This document shows positions 11,863 through 23,361 of a DNA stretch of 64,000 bases, one piece after another (the stretch's first letter is position 1; the number at the start of each line of letters is the position of its first letter). A program made the position numbers and the translations under genes. Under the pieces are notes generated by a model. The model did not search any database. It saw nothing but the letters and a program-made list of their open reading frames with translations, and was not told where the DNA came from. Source of the DNA: Alitta virens (taxonomy: Eukaryota > Annelida > Polychaeta > Phyllodocida > Nereididae); contig OW028581.1 of the NCBI GenBank assembly GCA_932294295.1, forward strand, positions 15,653,162 through 15,717,161, written 5' to 3'.

Positions 11863-12611
11863 ATAGACACAATCGAGAATGCACAAGAAGAGAACATTCA
11901 ATAATCTTATGAGATAGGATGGTCATACGCTATTCTTCATAAGATATATACTTATCCAATGGACGATTGCAAATTTTTTTGTTATGACACTTCATGATAA
12001 AAAAAGAAGAAAATGGACAAACCGGTGACACAATATGCATACAACGCAGCTAGTCTTAGGATCAGCTTTCATTTGTTGTAATTATTCATTCCAGTCATGT
12101 TATCTGCTGTTATGGTGATGATGTTACTGTAATATTGCTTTCTAAAGTTATTGGTACACCAGGAAATTAAAATATCAATGCTGTTGAAATGTCCATTCAT
12201 GGTTTTCGATCGATGCATGATTTAATTTAGAATACATTTTTTTAGTGCCACATTAATTCTTAATTTCCAAGGAAGGCCATATTTGAATTTTTTGTTTTTG
12301 TTTTGTCCCAGAATATTGCTATTCATGTATTTGAAATGAAAATGATATCCCCATAAGGTCACTATTTTAGGAAGTTTTGATACTTAAGAATTTTCGTGAA
12401 AATGTCTTTTGCCTGATTCCAAATAGTGTGGTCAATCTTGTGTCTTACGTGAGATTCTGCCAAATATTATGTGCAATGTCTTCTTACAAGATCTAAAAAG
12501 TTCAATACTATACGTCTTACATAACATTATGTCAAATGTTATGGACAATTTAAATGTCATACATCATATTCTTACAAAATTTTTAATGTACAATTTCAAT
12601 GTCTGTTTCAG
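11863..12611. other. Upstream region of the small secreted gene
   Basis: AT-rich. It ends in a 3' splice-site-like 'ctgtttcag' immediately before the ATG at 12612, so a 5' UTR exon may lie somewhere in this stretch. I could not place it or a promoter. Confidence 0.35.
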
Positions 12612-12899
12612 ATGAGTACTCGGAGATTGTTTGTGGCAACAGGGCTTACCTTGGTCTTGCTCTGTTTCCTGATGGACCTGTTGCCAGTAGCCCACTCCAT
12701 GTCCCTTATGAAGATGTGTGGTTTAGACGATGAATTGAGATGTGCAAGAAATATCGATGTGGTACCGCCGGCAGTGGCAGAAGTCTGCGATGCTTGTGGT
12801 ACCTATTGGGGTAATGTCCCTGGATTCTCTTACTGCTGTCGCTGTTCGGATAAAGTCTTTGAATTCTGTTACATCGCAGTCTTCGGAGGCAAAAAATGA
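12612..12899 (+). CDS. Small secreted cysteine-rich protein (95 aa)
   Basis: The ATG follows a 3' splice-site-like cag directly, as in the first coding exon of the large gene downstream. Residues 1-29 form a signal peptide (basic MSTRR, then a long Leu-rich core, then VAHS). The remaining ~66 residues hold eight cysteines with spacing C-x7-C-x14-C-x2-C-x12-CC-x-C-x7-C, enough for four disulfides, around a WGNVPGFSYCC stretch. The protein ends FGGKK: Gly followed by two Lys is a possible C-terminal amidation and processing signal. Role unknown; a peptide hormone, secreted effector or other disulfide-stabilised protein are all possible. I do not recognise the family. A polyadenylation-type AATAAA occurs at 13674-13679. 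The coding part appears to be a single exon. Confidence 0.7.
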   Translation: MSTRRLFVATGLTLVLLCFLMDLLPVAHSMSLMKMCGLDDELRCARNIDVVPPAVAEVCDACGTYWGNVPGFSYCCRCSDKVFEFCYIAVFGGKK

Positions 12900-13216
12900 T
12901 TGACAAACAGCAAACAAGTCATGATGGCGTCACTTGACTACAAGATTCAGGACGCTAAACCTTGTAGTGACGTGACATCTTTCTGGCGCGGAAGAAATCA
13001 AGTACCTACAAAAACAGAAGGATCCAATTTTTAGGCTGGCAATTTTGACCTCTTCGGACCCATATTCTTATAAAATGTGGGAACTCAAACACAAAATACA
13101 TACACATGCTATGGCTATAGACATTAATAAGAAACTGCATCTTCAAAGAAATGCTGATTACACGAAAATCATCCTTTCACTCTTGACATTTGATTTTGTT
13201 TCTCGGTGTATCTTTT
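12900..13216. other. Probable 3' UTR of the small secreted gene
   Basis: No further coding sequence recognised. Extent inferred only from position; it could run on to the AATAAA at 13674. Confidence 0.35.
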
Positions 13217-13462
13217 CTGTCGGGTTTTCGGAGGAATGAGCTTATAATTATGAACATTGAGAATCTCATGATTTATATCATTATTTCATTGTCACTTATC
13301 TTCGCTGTTTAAGATATATATCCCAAGTATTATCAAACATATTTTAATGCCTCGATTGATCTCAGTTGTAAACAAACTATCAGGTTAGGTTCAACCACAT
13401 TCCGTATATATTATGCATGTACATTTTATGGCTTGTTATTTTCTGTTTCACAGAGAAACATT
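13217..13462 (+). repeat. Segmental duplicate, copy 2 (MITE-free)
   Basis: Counterpart of 7550-7870. It lacks the MITE and carries a short extra 'atctcagttgtaaacaaac' stretch absent from copy 1. Confidence 0.75.
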
Positions 13463-13673
13463 ATTCTTTACAACAAATAGATTGTTTGCTGACAGCATTG
13501 TTTCGATGTTGCCTGTATATTCCTATGTCATTTAGTGGCATAATATTATTCATTGTTGGCAGACTTTAAATTGGCTTAATTGTAAAGAGCTGAAATTACT
13601 TATTTCTTGAAACGGAATGTTTTCATTTCTTTCAGTTGTAAAATGGAACAACAAATCAGAATTGATTTGTGGG

Positions 13674-13679
13674 AATAAA
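13674..13679 (+). promoter_or_regulatory. Polyadenylation signal AATAAA (candidate)
   Basis: The only AATAAA noticed within ~800 bp downstream of the small gene. Assignment to that gene is by proximity alone. Confidence 0.35.
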
Positions 13680-13857
13680 GAAAATTTTCTTGGTTTTCAG
13701 CAGCGACATTTTGTTCTTTTTTCTATGACCATCTTGAAAATGATATTAGTTAAGAAAAGCTATATCTTGGGGGCCGTGGCTCTTTAGCACAACTGGTAAA
13801 GGCGTTGTAAATTTGCCACACTAGATTGTGGAGAATCCAGGCACCTGTGGCCTCATG

Positions 13858-13930
13858 AGAAAGGTAGGAAGATGGGGGCGTAGCTCAGTGGTAGCATGCT
13901 GGGCTTCCAACCACTGGGTCCCAACATCTT
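13858..13930 (+). mobile_element. SINE family 1, 5' fragment
   Basis: 'gcgtagctcagtggtagc' and 'gggcttccaaccactgggtcc' match the tRNA-like head of the SINE at 1120; the tail is missing. Confidence 0.65.
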
Positions 13931-14580
13931 GACAACATTGAACATCGTAGTTTACGTTGTAATAATATGATAACATGTTCTTCCAAACATCTCAGCAATA
14001 TTTTAGATAATATTCCTCACAGATACATGTTTTACCAAAATAATTTCACAACATTTAAATTATCATATTAATTAACATTATGTCCATGTATGAACACTAA
14101 CATGTTTAGTTTGAGGGCAGTCATCCTGAACACCATCAAATACAGAAGATTTTAGTCAAATAATTTTTCACATAAAACACTGGTAACTAGGCTACCAGTT
14201 AAGAAAATTTAACTGAACGTAGACATAAACCGGGTTTTTCAGTTTGTCACAAATACGGAACCCTATAAGGTTCAACATGAAACCTACCATAGGGACCTTG
14301 AGGTTTTTGAACTTGGTGCCAGAATTTCGAAAACATACGGCATGGCCAATTCTATATTATCTCTATCAGAGCAATGTTGTCAATGAATTAAGTTCTATAT
14401 CCCGATAGTTTGCTTTCTGGAAGACATTAGTAAAAGTACTTCCCAATGTTGACCTAGGTCAGCGAAATCAGATTTTTTTGGAAAAGTGGGTGCGGTGAGC
14501 ATCAGTACCTTTGTCTTTTTGTCTAAAAAGTGCAACGAGGCCCATGGAACAGATTTCAAATAGCCTATACAAACAAATAA

Positions 14581-14946
14581 TGGTTAATTCGTTATCATAT
14601 ACATAGTTTGGCCAGGTTGTGGAAGAACCAGCTACACCCAACAACAAACTTTAAAACATTGCTTAGTTATACATTGTTGACCAAATGCAGTTTTGGCAAA
14701 AAAGTGCACACTAGATACATGTGGTAGCCACCTAATTGTTGTTTATACATGAAATACAAATGTAGAGAGGAGAGTACTGGATTTGCAAGTTTAACTTGAC
14801 CTGAACAAATGTGTTGACCAAATAGTCCAAGAACTTAAATGAGAAAATGATTTTACACCAAAATCCTGCTTATTTAAATTGTGTGCAGAGACTTTTTTCA
14901 ACACTTGACAGTTTGATCAATTATCAATTAACACTACTAGTGATTG
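14581..14946 (+). repeat. Long inverted repeat, left arm (partner 17536-17927)
   Basis: About 366 bp matching the reverse complement of 17536-17927. Shared blocks include 'catagtttggccaggt', 'cttagttatacattgttgac', 'ccaaaatcctgcttattt' and 'gagacttttttcaac'. The pair encloses the signal-peptide exon of the large gene. Confidence 0.75.
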
Positions 14947-14949
14947 GAA

Positions 14950-16370
14950 TGAACCAATATAATCAAATTTCATTCTAATTAAGGATTTTATTCATAGTTA
15001 GCAAAGTCAGCCATAATCATCTACTTGATGAAAACCCAGCCTTGAAGTTTGGAAAGAGACAAATATTAAGATGCAGCAGTTCCCTACAGGGGGCACTCAC
15101 TACAATTTATACTGCTGAATCGCCATCTACTGGTTTGACGATACACTTAACTAGAAGCTGTTGAAAAATGAACATACAGTATTTATTTTTGTTGACACTG
15201 CATTTCAAAACTCATAAACGTGCACAGTAGGCCATATATGTTTCAAATATTGTTTCTACTCGTAGCACAGGAATGTACATTAATTACTAAATTTTATGAC
15301 CATATGTGATGAGTCAGGCTGTCCAATTAATTATTGGTTTGCAGTTTTACTAGGTCAGTCTTATAATGACTTAAATAAAATTATTACAGCTGACTAACTA
15401 GTTAGATTAAGCTGGCTAGCCCGTCAGACTTGGCTATGGGGTCAGTCATTCTGGACACAGATAAAATGTCTAACATTTGGTGATTTATAGAGGAATGTAT
15501 GTTATTTTTCAGTAAATGGAAAGGTGGTGAAAATGTCTAAATCTATAGATATGGCCAAAGCCTTTCTGTTGAAGACATTAAAATCATTGCCATGATCCCT
15601 GCCTATCTTAAATCAGCCCAACAGGTGCAGAAATACAGGACATAAAGCCCTAATCCACTGACGCATCACCTCTATCAAATTATCAAATGTGAATGTACAA
15701 AGGGTACGTCCTTCTTAACCATATGTTTTTACAGAAGAGAAGATTTCTTAATTCTGGACTCTTAGTTGACAACACACCGTGTTTAAAAATATTTAGTTCC
15801 TGTTTCTCTGACGAAATTGTGACCTATAAAATAACTCAGATATATACAAAATTACAATTGAATATGTTGCGAAGAACCAATACCTTACCCGTGGGAAATA
15901 CTACCCAACCCAAACTGGAAGGGATCAGATTTCCAATTAGTAACTTAGTATTTTCCTGGTATTGACAACTGTTGCGAAAGTAGCAATTCTAAGGAATTAT
16001 GACACACAAACCTTTTTCATGGAAGACTGATTTACACTAATTGGAAGTTTACTAAGAAGAAGTAAACACCTTTTTTTTCCCTTGGAGAAGTATTTATATC
16101 CAGCTTTGGAGTATACAAAAAACACGAGGTAAGTAGATTTATATATTATATTAAATCCTAAAAAATATATAATTTGTTGTAAATTTACCATTTTCTCCAC
16201 CAATGTGATTGTTTCTGTAACCTTACTTATTTGCTGATTGGTTTGTTGGTGTGTTTTGAGTATGATATCTCAAAAAGTTTCAGATTTAAACAAAATAAGT
16301 TTATGGGTAGGAGATTATTTCTCAAAAGAAACAATAATTAAGTTGTGCAGTTTGTCTGGGTCATATCTCG
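14950..16370. other. No gene recognised, apart from a SINE fragment
   Basis: AT-rich spacer between the inverted repeats. A 90-codon open frame at 15693-15965 has no recognisable domain. A 5' UTR exon of the large gene could lie here or upstream. Confidence 0.4.
15576..15665 (+). mobile_element. SINE family 1, 3' fragment
   Basis: 'attgccatgatccctgcct' and 'gcccaacaggtgcagaaat' match the tail of the SINE at 1226-1300. Confidence 0.6.
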
Positions 16371-16375
16371 ATCTG

Positions 16376-16690
16376 GATTCAGAAGACATGCTAGATCGTT
16401 TTGACATCGGCATGATGCCAGCCAACTTCCTGCGACTTTGGCACTTTTAAATTAGTAATCAACGTTGAAACATTGTTGTCCTGATTTAGAAGACATGCTA
16501 GATCGGTTTGACATCAGCGTGATGCCAGCCAACTTCATGCGACTTTGGCACTTTTAAATTAGTAATCAACGTTGAAACATTGTTGTCCTGATTTAGAAGA
16601 CAAGCTAGATCGGTTCGACATCAGCGTGATGCCAGCCAATATCGCGCGACTTTGGCACTTTGGCTACCAATATTGTAACAATGTAGTCCT
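16376..16690 (+). repeat. 107-bp tandem repeat, three copies
   Basis: Units start at 16376, 16483 and 16590 (period exactly 107) with 'gatt(c/t)agaagaca(t/a)gctagatcg'. The third copy diverges after 'cgactttggcac'. The unit's words resemble the MITE interiors, so it is probably an amplified MITE fragment. Confidence 0.8.
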
Positions 16691-16724
16691 GACTTAGAAT
16701 ACTATCTGATGACTTCAATGCCAT

Positions 16725-16824
16725 CCCAGTTAGCATGCCACGTTGGCTTGATGTTGGCAGCTAGCGTTGGCCAACGTCTGCCAAAGTTGACCCTATATGG
16801 AACCGATTTAGCATTCTATCAGGG
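16725..16824. mobile_element. MITE, CCCAGATAGC family (diverged)
   Basis: 'cccagttagcatgccacg' at the left and 'gatttagcattctatcaggg' at the right are inverted copies. It adjoins the 107-bp array. Confidence 0.6.
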
Positions 16825-17301
16825 ACTGAACAAAATGCTGGTTATTATAAGTGATTCATACTATCCTAGATCAGGTCTATGTCAGACCTATATCTTTACT
16901 AGTAATGGCTAGCTTTGTTGCTTTAGGTATTTGTTCCTATAGTTAGTTTCATTGAAAACAGCCCGTCAAATTGAACCTAGCCAAAGCTGTCATAGCTGGC
17001 TGCTCAACATTGGATCTAAAAGTACATATTTATAATATATTAGATTAATTTCTTGCAATTGCCACTTTTCTGGTGATAAATGTAAGCTGACTATTAGCTA
17101 TAGAAGTGTTTGACCACAGTCAGGTAAAGGCCGCAGCAGCTGTCTAGAGTCGCCTGTTTTTTTTAATGAAACTAACTGTTTAAATCTGGAAATATTTTGG
17201 GATTAAAAAAATAACATTTCTCAATATGTTAGCACATTCCATGCAAAATAAGTTTGAAATATATTGTATTTGTTTAAATGTTTTTTCCCTTTTTTTTCCA
17301 G

Positions 17302-17356
17302 ATGAAATCCCTTCTCAAAGTTCTGTGTCTATGGCTCAGTTTTACATATATTTCTG
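17302..17356 (+). CDS. Exon 1: signal peptide
   Basis: After 'tttttttccag' the exon opens with ATG and encodes [18 protein letters not shown], a clear secretory signal. The donor is gtttgt and the phase is 1. It lies between the inverted repeat arms 14581-14946 and 17536-17927. Confidence 0.75.
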
Positions 17357-20300
17357 GTTTGTATAAAATGTCAATCTTTGTTCGGTTTTTTTTTACACAG
17401 TCAATAACTATTTTCTGGTGTAATGTTGACTACCGGATTTGTTTGGATCCGTGTACTTTAAATACATGTATATTGATAATCACTTAGTGCAATTATTACA
17501 GGTTTTTATTATACTATGCAGTAGTGGCCGAACTTCCAATCACTGGTAGTGTTAACTGACAATTGCTCTAACCAGGTCAAATACCATAAGCCAGCTGTAA
17601 ACGTTGAAAAAAGTCTCTGCACACAATTTAAATGAGCAGGATTTTGGTGTAAAATCATTTTCTTATTTAAGTTCTCGGACTATTTTGTCCATGCATTCGA
17701 TAAGGTAAAGTTAAGCTTTGCCAAATAGACTAATCCTGCCCTCTGCATTTTTATTGTAGGTATAATTGACAATTAGGTGGCTACCAAATGTATTTAGTGT
17801 ACAAACTTTTTTCAAATACTGTATATGGTCAACACTGTATAACTAAGCAATTTTAAGGGTTTGTTGTTGGGTATAGCAGGTTCTTCCACTACCTGACCAA
17901 ACTATGTATATAATAGTAAATTAACCAGTACCTTTTGTTTTATTCTATTTTAAAGTTGCCGGAAAGATTCAGCAAATGATTCAGCCAATCGTTCCACCGA
18001 TGGGCGGTGGCGCCAGCCCTACTGAAAGCAGTGGAAATACTGATACTGGAAATGCTGGTTCTCTTGAAAATGGTAGGACAATATTATTTGACAATTCTGT
18101 TGCCATGGTAACTAATCCATAAAAGGAGGTATTTTTTGAAAGTGCAAAGTCCTTTTTGTCCCAGATAATGTAGGATAGCCCGTGTGAAACTAATATTAGT
18201 GTTACCTACCCTGTAACGAGTTTCCGTAGTTGATACAGTAAAATTTATAGTAGATGGTCCAACATTAGGTTATCTTAGGGGCTCATCAGTAGACTAACAT
18301 AAAAGTACAACAGTAATTTACGGTAAAGTGCCATTTGTACGATTTTATGGTAGTGATCATCACAACTTAACAGATGCAATGCATGTGCTGTAGATTTTAC
18401 GTTAAATATCTGTTTGTTCTATATTACGGTAGACCAACTTGTTATGGTAATTTTTGCAGCTGAAAAACTACAGGACATTTTTTACAGTGTAATTAAAACA
18501 TATTGTGTACTAAGTGCAATGAATTTGACTAAATATCCAACTAAAATTACTTGTTTGGTAATATTATAACTCATACTTGAAAGCAAAGAGTGCATGGTTG
18601 TCACTGTATTACAGCTATCACTGTTATTCTTGATTGACAATCAAGAATAATGTCAATTATGATGATGTGCTTGGATTTACCAGAAACCCAGGAGGGCACT
18701 CGATAGACTGTTCCTCCTGGCCTTTCATATGCAAGTCAGCCAGCAAGTCAGCCAGCAAGTCAGCCAGCAAGTCAGCCAGCAAGTCAGCCAGCAAGTCAGC
18801 CAGCAAGTCAGCCAGCAAGTCAGCCAGCAAGTCAGCCAGGTCAAGATCTATCTGTTTCACAAGCCACGTCAGTGTCACCAGTCAGATCCGTGTCACCAGT
18901 CAGATCCGTGTCACCGGCCAGATCCGTGTCACCAGCCAGATCCTTGTCACCAGTCAGATCATCAGCCAGATCCAGATCCAGAAGCAATTCCAGATCTCCT
19001 GGGCCACCCATGTCCGCTACTACTTGCAAGGGAAAGAAGCAGAGGGCAAGCAAACTGATAATTCATGATGATGTGGAGGAAGATTTGGCAGAGTGGTTTT
19101 GTTCCAACCCTGTGCTATACGACCATACTGAGGGCGACTGGAAGAACACTCAGTACAAGAACCGACTGTATGAGGAGAATGGGCTTCCTTAAGCCCCAAT
19201 CTCACATAGCCGGTTTTGCCAAAGTGAACCCGTAGTATTATATAACTGTTACGCAACGCGCTACCCGGCTCAAAGCCAACAGCTACCCAGCGATACCGGG
19301 CGATACCCGCCGAGTCACTCCTGGGACTCGTGGCCAAGCCAGAGTTTCGGAGCCGGTAGCCAGGTGTGCCATGCTTGCATGGAACACCCGTGGCAAACTC
19401 CCGGGTGTCCAAAACCCGTCATTAACCCGTAGAACTCAGCAGATTACCCATCGAAGTCGATGGATTACCCGTCGAAGTTGGCGAGCTATCCGTACCTAAT
19501 TTTACCCATAGTAAAGCCGGCGGTTTACTAGGAGTAAGCCGACGGGTAGTAGGAGTAACTCGACGGCTTCCAGGAGTAATCCGCCGACTTCTATGGGTGA
19601 CTCGCCGACTGCTACCAGCGTCAGCATCAGCAGGGAGGGGGGTTGCATATACTTTAAAAGGCTGCTGCTCCCCTAAAATTAGTCCGATGTTGGTCAAATA
19701 AGACTGGATTGTAGTATAGTTCATACTGATTCCATACGTGTTTTCGGATAAAAAAAAGACCAAATATTATGCGAGATATTCGTCTGAGAAGGCAGGTAGG
19801 CTGGTGGCGGCAAACTGGTGCTCCTGCAAGCATCTGCGCCCGGAGTGTATCAATGCAGGAACCGTTACGTCATACTAAGGCTTCACTACGGCAAAACCGG
19901 CTATGTGAGAGACCTTGGCTTGAACCCCACCTGTCACTGGTTCTGATGTCAAGCATTGGTTGGAGCAGATGAGAACCCAGTTTGGGAAGCTTGTGAAAGT
20001 GGGACCAATATGCTGACAGCCAGGGAACAGTGGATAGTGCATACCTTCAGCTGGTTGACTGAATTCATCTGCAGACCAGGCAAGGCAGAAGTACCTTGAG
20101 TGAACGCCTAGCTAGAGAGAGGAAGAAGGTCAACTCCTATGGACAGTGGACCAGAGCTAGAAGATTCCATCATCATTCCAGATGAGGATCGTTCCAGGGC
20201 AACTCCATCTGCTACAGCCCCCCATTTTTCTGCTCCTTCAATGGGTGGTCCATTCAAGAGGAAAAAGAGACACACTTGTGAACCTGGCAAAGAAGAAGTT

Positions 20301-22124
20301 CTGCACATAGTGAAGCAGATGGCTGATGTGACCTCCTCTGTCCATGAACACTATGCTCGGAAGGTGGACCTTAACCCTGCCTCACCCCCAAGCGTACCTT
20401 TTGTGACTCAATTTACCATGGGAGTCTCACCCTCCCTGAAGATCTCTGGATGGACTTTGAGACCCAGGCCTTCACTCTACTGATGCAAGCCAAACAGCAG
20501 GCCAGACTCAGGACGATGGCTCCTCAGCAATTTCACCAAGTCCCTCAGCAGCAGCAGCAGCACTGTCATCAACTCCCTCAGCAGTTTTATCCTCAGCAGC
20601 AGCAGCCAATCTACCAACAGCTGACCTTGCAGCACCTGACTTCTTCCAAGGTTCCTCAAGGACCATGGTCTACTATGCCACCTCTGCATAGGCAACCAGT
20701 TGTAGGGACTTCCCAGCAAGATCAAGGCAATACCAGTCTGGGATTGAGCAGCACCTTCCTAGCCAGCCTCGCGGCAATGCCAAGCACGACGTCTCCTGAA
20801 AAACAGTGATATTCTTCACCATCAGGCCTTTTTCCAAGCCACCAAAACTCAGACCTGCCAAGTCTCCCGCATTTCGCGGGAGTGTCCCGCATTTTGATAG
20901 GTTCTCCCGCACTCCAGCAAGCTCCATCAAACCTCCCGCAATGTTTTACCATAAATTGTAATACAGTTCCATGGTTTAAGGACACAAAAACGTCACAAAA
21001 TTGTCATGATTTCGGAAATAAAAGCGCCATTTTATCACCAGGTAGAGCTGTTGTCAGTAGTGAATTGCGCACAGCACCCCTAGTGAGAATTTGCGTCGTA
21101 ATAAACTTGATACACAAAACTGTCAGTTTTGTTTTTAATTTTAGTGTATTTTTTCTCTCCCACAAATCTATGTCGTAAATGCGTGCTAGCATGCAAACAA
21201 TTTTTGGTATCATCAAAACCAAAATTGCAATCTCCAGCATCGAGACCCAAATCTCCAGCAAAATTGAATGAAATATCCAGCAAGTCAGAAAAAAATACTT
21301 GGCAGGTCTGAAAACTTCCGGCCTTTTTCAAGGCCACCAAAACTCCCGACCTTTTTCAAGGCCACCAAATCCTCCCAAGAGAGCATACCATGAACACATT
21401 TGTGACTAATAACAAAAAAAAGTGCCCTTCCCATCTTTTTCTATCATACTGTGTCCCTTCTAAACTCAAGTATTTTTTGCATTAAATTAATAATTTATAT
21501 CCTGCAATAACCCCTCTATTTTAATTTAATTATATTTTTTTAATGCAAAAACTATTTTGCAGCATTGATAAGGGATCTTTTGTTTGAGTATCTGTTCTAC
21601 CTCACTCTGAATATTTGCCATGGTGATGACGTTGCCATGGTGATGACGTCACCATTTCAAAATCAGACAGTCATCAAATGATTCAATGAAAAAAAGCGCT
21701 GCGTCCACAATTTGTCTGAACAATTAATGCTACTATCGTATCAATTAGTTGTAAATCGTAGCTTTTAGAATAGGTTTTAATTTAAAAAATCTGATAAATA
21801 CTGATGGAGTTATTAAATAAAACGTATGGGCAATCACATCGGTAGAATTGTCTGCACTCGCTATATAGCGCAGGCGCGGAAGTTTGTGGGAGCACCACAA
21901 CAAAATCTGATCGATGCACAATAATTTGTCTTTCTGAAGCTTTTCCCTTGCCAAAATTGTATTCAGATTGAAGGAATATAAAATTAAATAGGGTTTCTTG
22001 TGCCAGCAAAGCTAATTTGTTTATTTTATGGGTTTTGTGAAGCGTTATCTAGTTCTACTGATGACGTTCATGACGTTCACTAAGTCTAAATGCTGCCCTG
22101 TGATTGGCCAGGCTGTTTTCTGTA

Positions 22125-22157
<33 letters not shown>

Positions 22158-23284
22158 TAGTGGTAGTAGTAGTATTATTAGTAGTTATTAGTAGTTATTA
22201 GTAGTTATTAGTAGTTATTAGTAGTAGTTAATATGTAGCTGTCAATGCCAGGAGTGAGCGAAACTATATTATATGTATATTTATGTCAACTTAAAGTTAC
22301 TGTGTCTCCAGATTTAGCACATTCAAGTATTTATATATATACAAATGCTGCCTTCTTGTCTTATGATATTTTTTACCATTAGGCATTACACATGCCCACT
22401 TTTTCACAACAATTTAGTCTTAATTTACAATAAATAATTTAAGTATACCCAGTGTGTTTCCAATGTTTTAGTCTGGATTTTCTCTCAATGTAAGATTTAT
22501 TTTTAGTAATAATGTCTGATAAAATCATTAGATAACACACAAATTTAGTATGCCCTGAATATTTCTGGCGGGGAATTTTGCATCCAACAGAAATATTGGC
22601 CCATTAGTTATTTTCAACTATTTGATGAGTTTTAGCAAATTGCAAATTTGACAGAGTGCAGCTTTAAATCTCAACTATTAATTAGACTTCATGTAGGTTT
22701 TTAAATTTTCAAAATTGGACAATAGATAACAATTTTAGAGGCAAAAGAAGTCAGATAATTGTAATGCGTTTCTCAGCCGCCAGGGGCGCTGCGATCGCTT
22801 ACAACTGCCCCCTAGTGTGATAAAACGTCATCGCAACAATGTCGTTGGCGCGAGCGTGATCGATTCAAGATAATTTGTTATTCTTATCTGGTGAGTTTCC
22901 CTTCTAAATAAACGCTATTTCTAGTCACAGTTAGAATTTTTACAGTTAGAGAAACAAGTTTTCTCCAAGTTTCAAGCTGGATGTGTATTCGGTACGAAAT
23001 TATGAACATCGCAACTTTTGAACCGACGACGTTGTTATGACATGATGACGTAGTCTCGTTCTGGACGATTTCGCAAAAAAAACGATAATAAGTTGATTTT
23101 CCATAGGATTACATGTATTTTTGAAACAGCGATAATAAGTGAAATCAATTTTTAACCAGTTCTGGTTGGCTTGTCCACTGTGTAGCCTATTGTCTACGGG
23201 AAGTGAGCTGCGCTCGCCGCAGCGGCGGAGCTTCACTCATATTAATAGTAGTAGTTATTAGTAGTAGTAGTAGTAGTAGTAGTA

Positions 23285-23361
<77 letters not shown>

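Larger units (their letters stand above)
18707..20809 (+). pseudogene. Harbinger accessory MADF-type DNA-binding protein, broken
   Basis: An Arg/Ser/Pro repeat region (18734-18990) leads into a MADF-like start ([17 protein letters not shown], at about 19075). That is cut by an inserted element at about 19200-19910, then resumes with similarity to the end of a MADF domain ([15 protein letters not shown], at about 19950) containing stops. A C-terminal part follows (20139-20809), ending in a Gln-rich tail with PQQQQQ runs, and a one-base frameshift lies near 20430-20450, just before [19 protein letters not shown]. In intact Harbinger elements this protein helps the transposase reach the nucleus and bind the ends. 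Here it cannot be made whole. Confidence 0.65.

Noticed and set aside
15693..15965. 90-codon open frame as a gene
   Set aside because: No domain, no signal peptide, no splice context; of a length expected by chance in AT-rich DNA with this many frames.
18634..19068. 144-codon open frame with Lys-Ala-Ser repeats as a gene
   Set aside because: It is a wrong-frame reading of the 12-bp repeat; the frame continuing into the MADF-like domain is a different one.
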